From: Planctomycetaceae bacterium
GTDB lineage: Bacteria > Planctomycetota > Phycisphaerae > Phycisphaerales > SM1A02
DNA length: 8,143 nucleotides
Reading direction: 5' to 3'
NCBI GenBank assembly: GCA_002737585.1
Contig: NSIA01000115.1
Span: 2,496-10,638 of the forward strand
A program made the translations under genes and the position numbers. The notes beneath the pieces were generated by a model. It saw only the letters and a list, made by a program, of their open reading frames with translations, had not been told where the DNA came from and ran no database searches. Of this stretch, positions 6,477 through 8,143 are shown piece after piece; the first letter of the stretch is position 1, and each line of letters starts with the position of its first letter.

Positions 6477-7480
6477 TTCCAGCGGTAGGTACGGTGCGTA
6501 AGTGGGTTCGTCGTGCATTGCTGAGCGTGGGTTGTTGCGTTGCGGCACTGCTAGCAATTATCGCGTACGGATGGTGGATTGATCCGCGCATCATTGTGAT
6601 TCCATTGCGCCAATTTGCATACATGCGGCTTGATGTCACCTCGCGCTACATCACTGTTGACGGCTATCAGTGGCCGTACCTTGACTCGGGGCCTGCGGAC
6701 GGCCCGGTGTTGCTGCTGTTGCACGGATTCGGTGCAAGTAAGGACGCCATGATGGAGCTCTCGGCTCCGTTCGCCAAGCATGGGTGGCACACCATTGCCC
6801 CAGATATGCCAGGCTTTGGCGCTCATCCGTATCACGAAGGTGAACATCATGATGGTGCGTTTTACGCGCGCTCGGTTGATTCGTTTATGACTGCGATGGG
6901 AATCAAACATGCCACCATGGTTGGTTCGTCCATGGGTGCGGCAATCGCATGTGAGTTGGCTATCGAGTTCCCGCAGCGAGTGGACGGGCTGATCATGCTT
7001 GCGCCTGCCGGTGTGCAGGCACCGGTTGTCAACGACTTCATGCGCCGCGTTGCCGATGGTGCAAATCCACTTGATATTGCTAGTGCTGAGGATTTCGATC
7101 GCGTGATGAACTTGGTGTTTGTGCGACCACCCGCTGTGCCAGCGCCGTTTCGACGTTGGTTTGCTGAGATGGCGATCGCCCGTCGCCCGCAGACGTTGCA
7201 GATTGTGGAGGCCATCAAGCCGTTCCTGAGTAATGGTCTACGCGGTCGCATGGGCGCGGTTGGCGCGCCGACTCTGGTGGTGTTCGGAACAGCCGACGCG
7301 GTGACCGACCCATCCATGCTCAATGTGTTTGCATCAGAAATGCCACAGGGCCGCACGGCGCTGATACCTGGCGCCGGTCACGTTGTATTCGGGGATGACT
7401 TTGCCGGCACTGTGCGTGCCATGCGCGAATTCCTGGAGTGGGCTGGGCTCGAGCGCGGCTCAGTCGCCTTGCAACGATGA
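6473..7480 (+). CDS. Membrane-anchored alpha/beta-fold hydrolase
   Basis: This 335-residue protein starts at GTG 6473, overlapping the previous stop (GTGA), with GAGG at 6465-6468 upstream. An N-terminal basic patch (RKWVRR) and a hydrophobic helix at about residues 15-34 indicate a signal anchor, leaving the catalytic domain probably in the periplasm. The alpha/beta-hydrolase core is complete: HGFG at 84-87 for the oxyanion hole, the nucleophile elbow G-S-S-M-G with Ser153, the acid Asp275 in GTADAV, and the base His303 in GAGHVVF. The cap region lies between about residues 180 and 255. The fold resembles esterase/lipase, C-C hydrolase (MhpC-like) and haloperoxidase-type proteins; Ser at the nucleophile position argues against a haloalkane dehalogenase. 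The substrate cannot be told. Coupling to secretion genes is the notable context; it may act on lipids or be a passenger gene. Confidence 0.88.
   Translation: MIPAVGTVRKWVRRALLSVGCCVAALLAIIAYGWWIDPRIIVIPLRQFAYMRLDVTSRYITVDGYQWPYLDSGPADGPVLLLLHGFGASKDAMMELSAPFAKHGWHTIAPDMPGFGAHPYHEGEHHDGAFYARSVDSFMTAMGIKHATMVGSSMGAAIACELAIEFPQRVDGLIMLAPAGVQAPVVNDFMRRVADGANPLDIASAEDFDRVMNLVFVRPPAVPAPFRRWFAEMAIARRPQTLQIVEAIKPFLSNGLRGRMGAVGAPTLVVFGTADAVTDPSMLNVFASEMPQGRTALIPGAGHVVFGDDFAGTVRAMREFLEWAGLERGSVALQR
7443..7463. other. Imperfect inverted repeat at the convergent gene ends
   Basis: CTGGGC (7443-7448) can pair with GCTCAG (7458-7463), including one G-T wobble, around a 9-base loop, and the palindrome GCTCGAGC (7447-7454) overlaps it. 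It sits across the 3' overlap of the convergent genes. There is no T-run on either side, so it is at most a weak candidate for a shared transcription barrier. Confidence 0.2.
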
Positions 7481-8143
7481 CGCTTTGGACTGGCTTGCGG
7501 CTTCTGTGTCCGCAGGGGTCGTCTCCGTGCGCATGCGCTGCTTTGGCCCAACATCAACTGGTGCGGTGATTCGATCAATCCGCGAAGCAAGCGCAGACAT
7601 GCCCACTGGTGCGGTGGCTTTGCCGTCAAGAATGTCCCATTCGGTGATGCCTTCGCCGTATGCAGCAACATTCGCTTCGTGATCGATCTTGAAGCCGATG
7701 CTTCCAAGGGCGCAGGTTCCGTAGACGCCACCGGCGACAGCCCAGACGCGCACTTGATCGCGTTTCTGAACTGGATCACTGGTGCGGCTATACGCCTCGC
7801 CGAATGCGCCCTGCGCTTGTGCGAGGAAGTAGCTACCGTCAGCAACAAATTGATCAAGGGCAGCATCGGTGGAGAACACGATGACAACGCTGCGGCCTTC
7901 GCCGCCAATGGTGAGGCCGACTCCGAAGCCTTGCACCTTGATGGCGCACGGAGCGGACCAGCCGGTGCTGGTGCGTCGCAGCAAGAGCCCATCACCACCC
8001 GCGCCGCTGATCACCAGCCCAGCTTGGGTTTCGTCGACGATGGCAATGCCGCGTGCCTCACGGAAGATTTCCGAGTCCACTGGATTCGGTGACGACTGCA
8101 CATGGGAGAGCGTGCCGATCGAGTCGGTAATCCGTGACTGCAT
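7460..8143 (-). CDS. SYLF (Ysc84-type) lipid-binding domain protein, probably 5' truncated at window edge
   Basis: The frame is open from the right edge to its stop at 7460-7462, giving 227 residues. The Met at the very edge may be the start or an internal residue; most family members have a signal peptide or lipobox and more N-terminal helix, so I expect the gene to continue outside. The SYLF domain covers about residues 25-190. Signatures are FREARGIAIVDETQAGLVIS (27-46), GGDGLLLRR, GWSAP (61-65), QGFGVGLTIGGE, VVIVFSTDAALDQF, and a later Gly-rich part with VAAYGEGITEWDIL. SYLF domains bind phospholipids in eukaryotes; bacterial members are often secreted or outer-membrane-associated with unknown roles. 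The C-terminal 30 residues are polar and look disordered. The gene is convergent with the hydrolase and overlaps it by 21 bases, so it is a separate transcription unit. Confidence 0.85.
   Translation of the reverse strand: MQSRITDSIGTLSHVQSSPNPVDSEIFREARGIAIVDETQAGLVISGAGGDGLLLRRTSTGWSAPCAIKVQGFGVGLTIGGEGRSVVIVFSTDAALDQFVADGSYFLAQAQGAFGEAYSRTSDPVQKRDQVRVWAVAGGVYGTCALGSIGFKIDHEANVAAYGEGITEWDILDGKATAPVGMSALASRIDRITAPVDVGPKQRMRTETTPADTEAASQSKASSLQGD

Noticed and set aside
6524..6538. Lipobox-like S-V-G-C at the N-terminus of the hydrolase (residues 18-21)
   Set aside because: The hydrophobic stretch before Cys21 is too short and continues well past it (CVAALLAIIAY), so a transmembrane anchor is more likely than lipidation.
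6862..7356. Open frame on the - strand (164 codons) opposite the hydrolase
   Set aside because: The + strand frame carries the full catalytic triad; the antisense product has no recognisable features.
7378..7998. Second - strand frame (206 codons) overlapping the SYLF gene
   Set aside because: It lies out of frame inside the SYLF coding sequence and the end of the hydrolase; the composition is Ser/Ala/Arg-rich with no motif, while the SYLF frame has clear family signatures.
7679..8092. + strand frame of 137 codons at the right end
   Set aside because: Antisense to the SYLF gene, no ribosome site or family motif seen.

Overview
The window reads as the downstream part of a type II secretion / type IV pilus-like operon in a Gram-negative (diderm) bacterium of moderately high GC content. 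A secretin, a lipoprotein with a signal peptide and several prepilins together imply an outer membrane. One prepilin has an R-A-F-T cleavage site (Ala rather than Gly before the cut), a style common in Planctomycetes and relatives, and the secretin is of the short N0-N1 type. I therefore lean toward a planctomycete-like (perhaps Phycisphaerae-like) or other environmental diderm source, but the sequence alone does not prove the taxon.

Layout. Positions 1-2935 encode four successive prepilin-like proteins on the + strand. They are the C-terminal end of one (GspI/PilV-like by position), a GspJ-like prepilin (119-760), a large GspK/PilX-like protein with a beta-rich body (768-2441), and a GspH/FimT-like prepilin (2438-2935). 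A 104-base gap (2936-3039), the only sizeable non-coding stretch, precedes the secretin gene (3040-5319). The secretin is followed without a gap by a TPR lipoprotein (5316-6476) and a membrane-anchored alpha/beta hydrolase (6473-7480). A convergent gene on the - strand (8143-7460), entering from the right edge, encodes a SYLF (Ysc84-type) lipid-binding protein. The two convergent genes overlap by 21 bases at their 3' ends.

How they fit. The I-J-K order of the first three genes matches the minor pseudopilins that form the tip complex of a type II secretion pseudopilus. The H-like prepilin, the outer-membrane secretin and an adjacent TPR lipoprotein (a candidate pilotin, by analogy with PilF/PilW) complete a set for the periplasmic and outer-membrane half of the machine. 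The inner-membrane motor (assembly ATPase, platform protein, prepilin peptidase) is not in the window. Four junctions are 4-base stop/start overlaps (ATGA, ATGA, TTGA, GTGA), which indicates one transcript with translational coupling, possibly restarted by a promoter in the 104-base gap.

The least ordinary points are the beta-rich K-like protein, the secretin's long repeat-bearing Ala/Pro linker and TPR-like C-terminal tail, and the hydrolase locked by overlap to the secretion genes. I see no mobile elements, CRISPR arrays, tRNA or rRNA genes.
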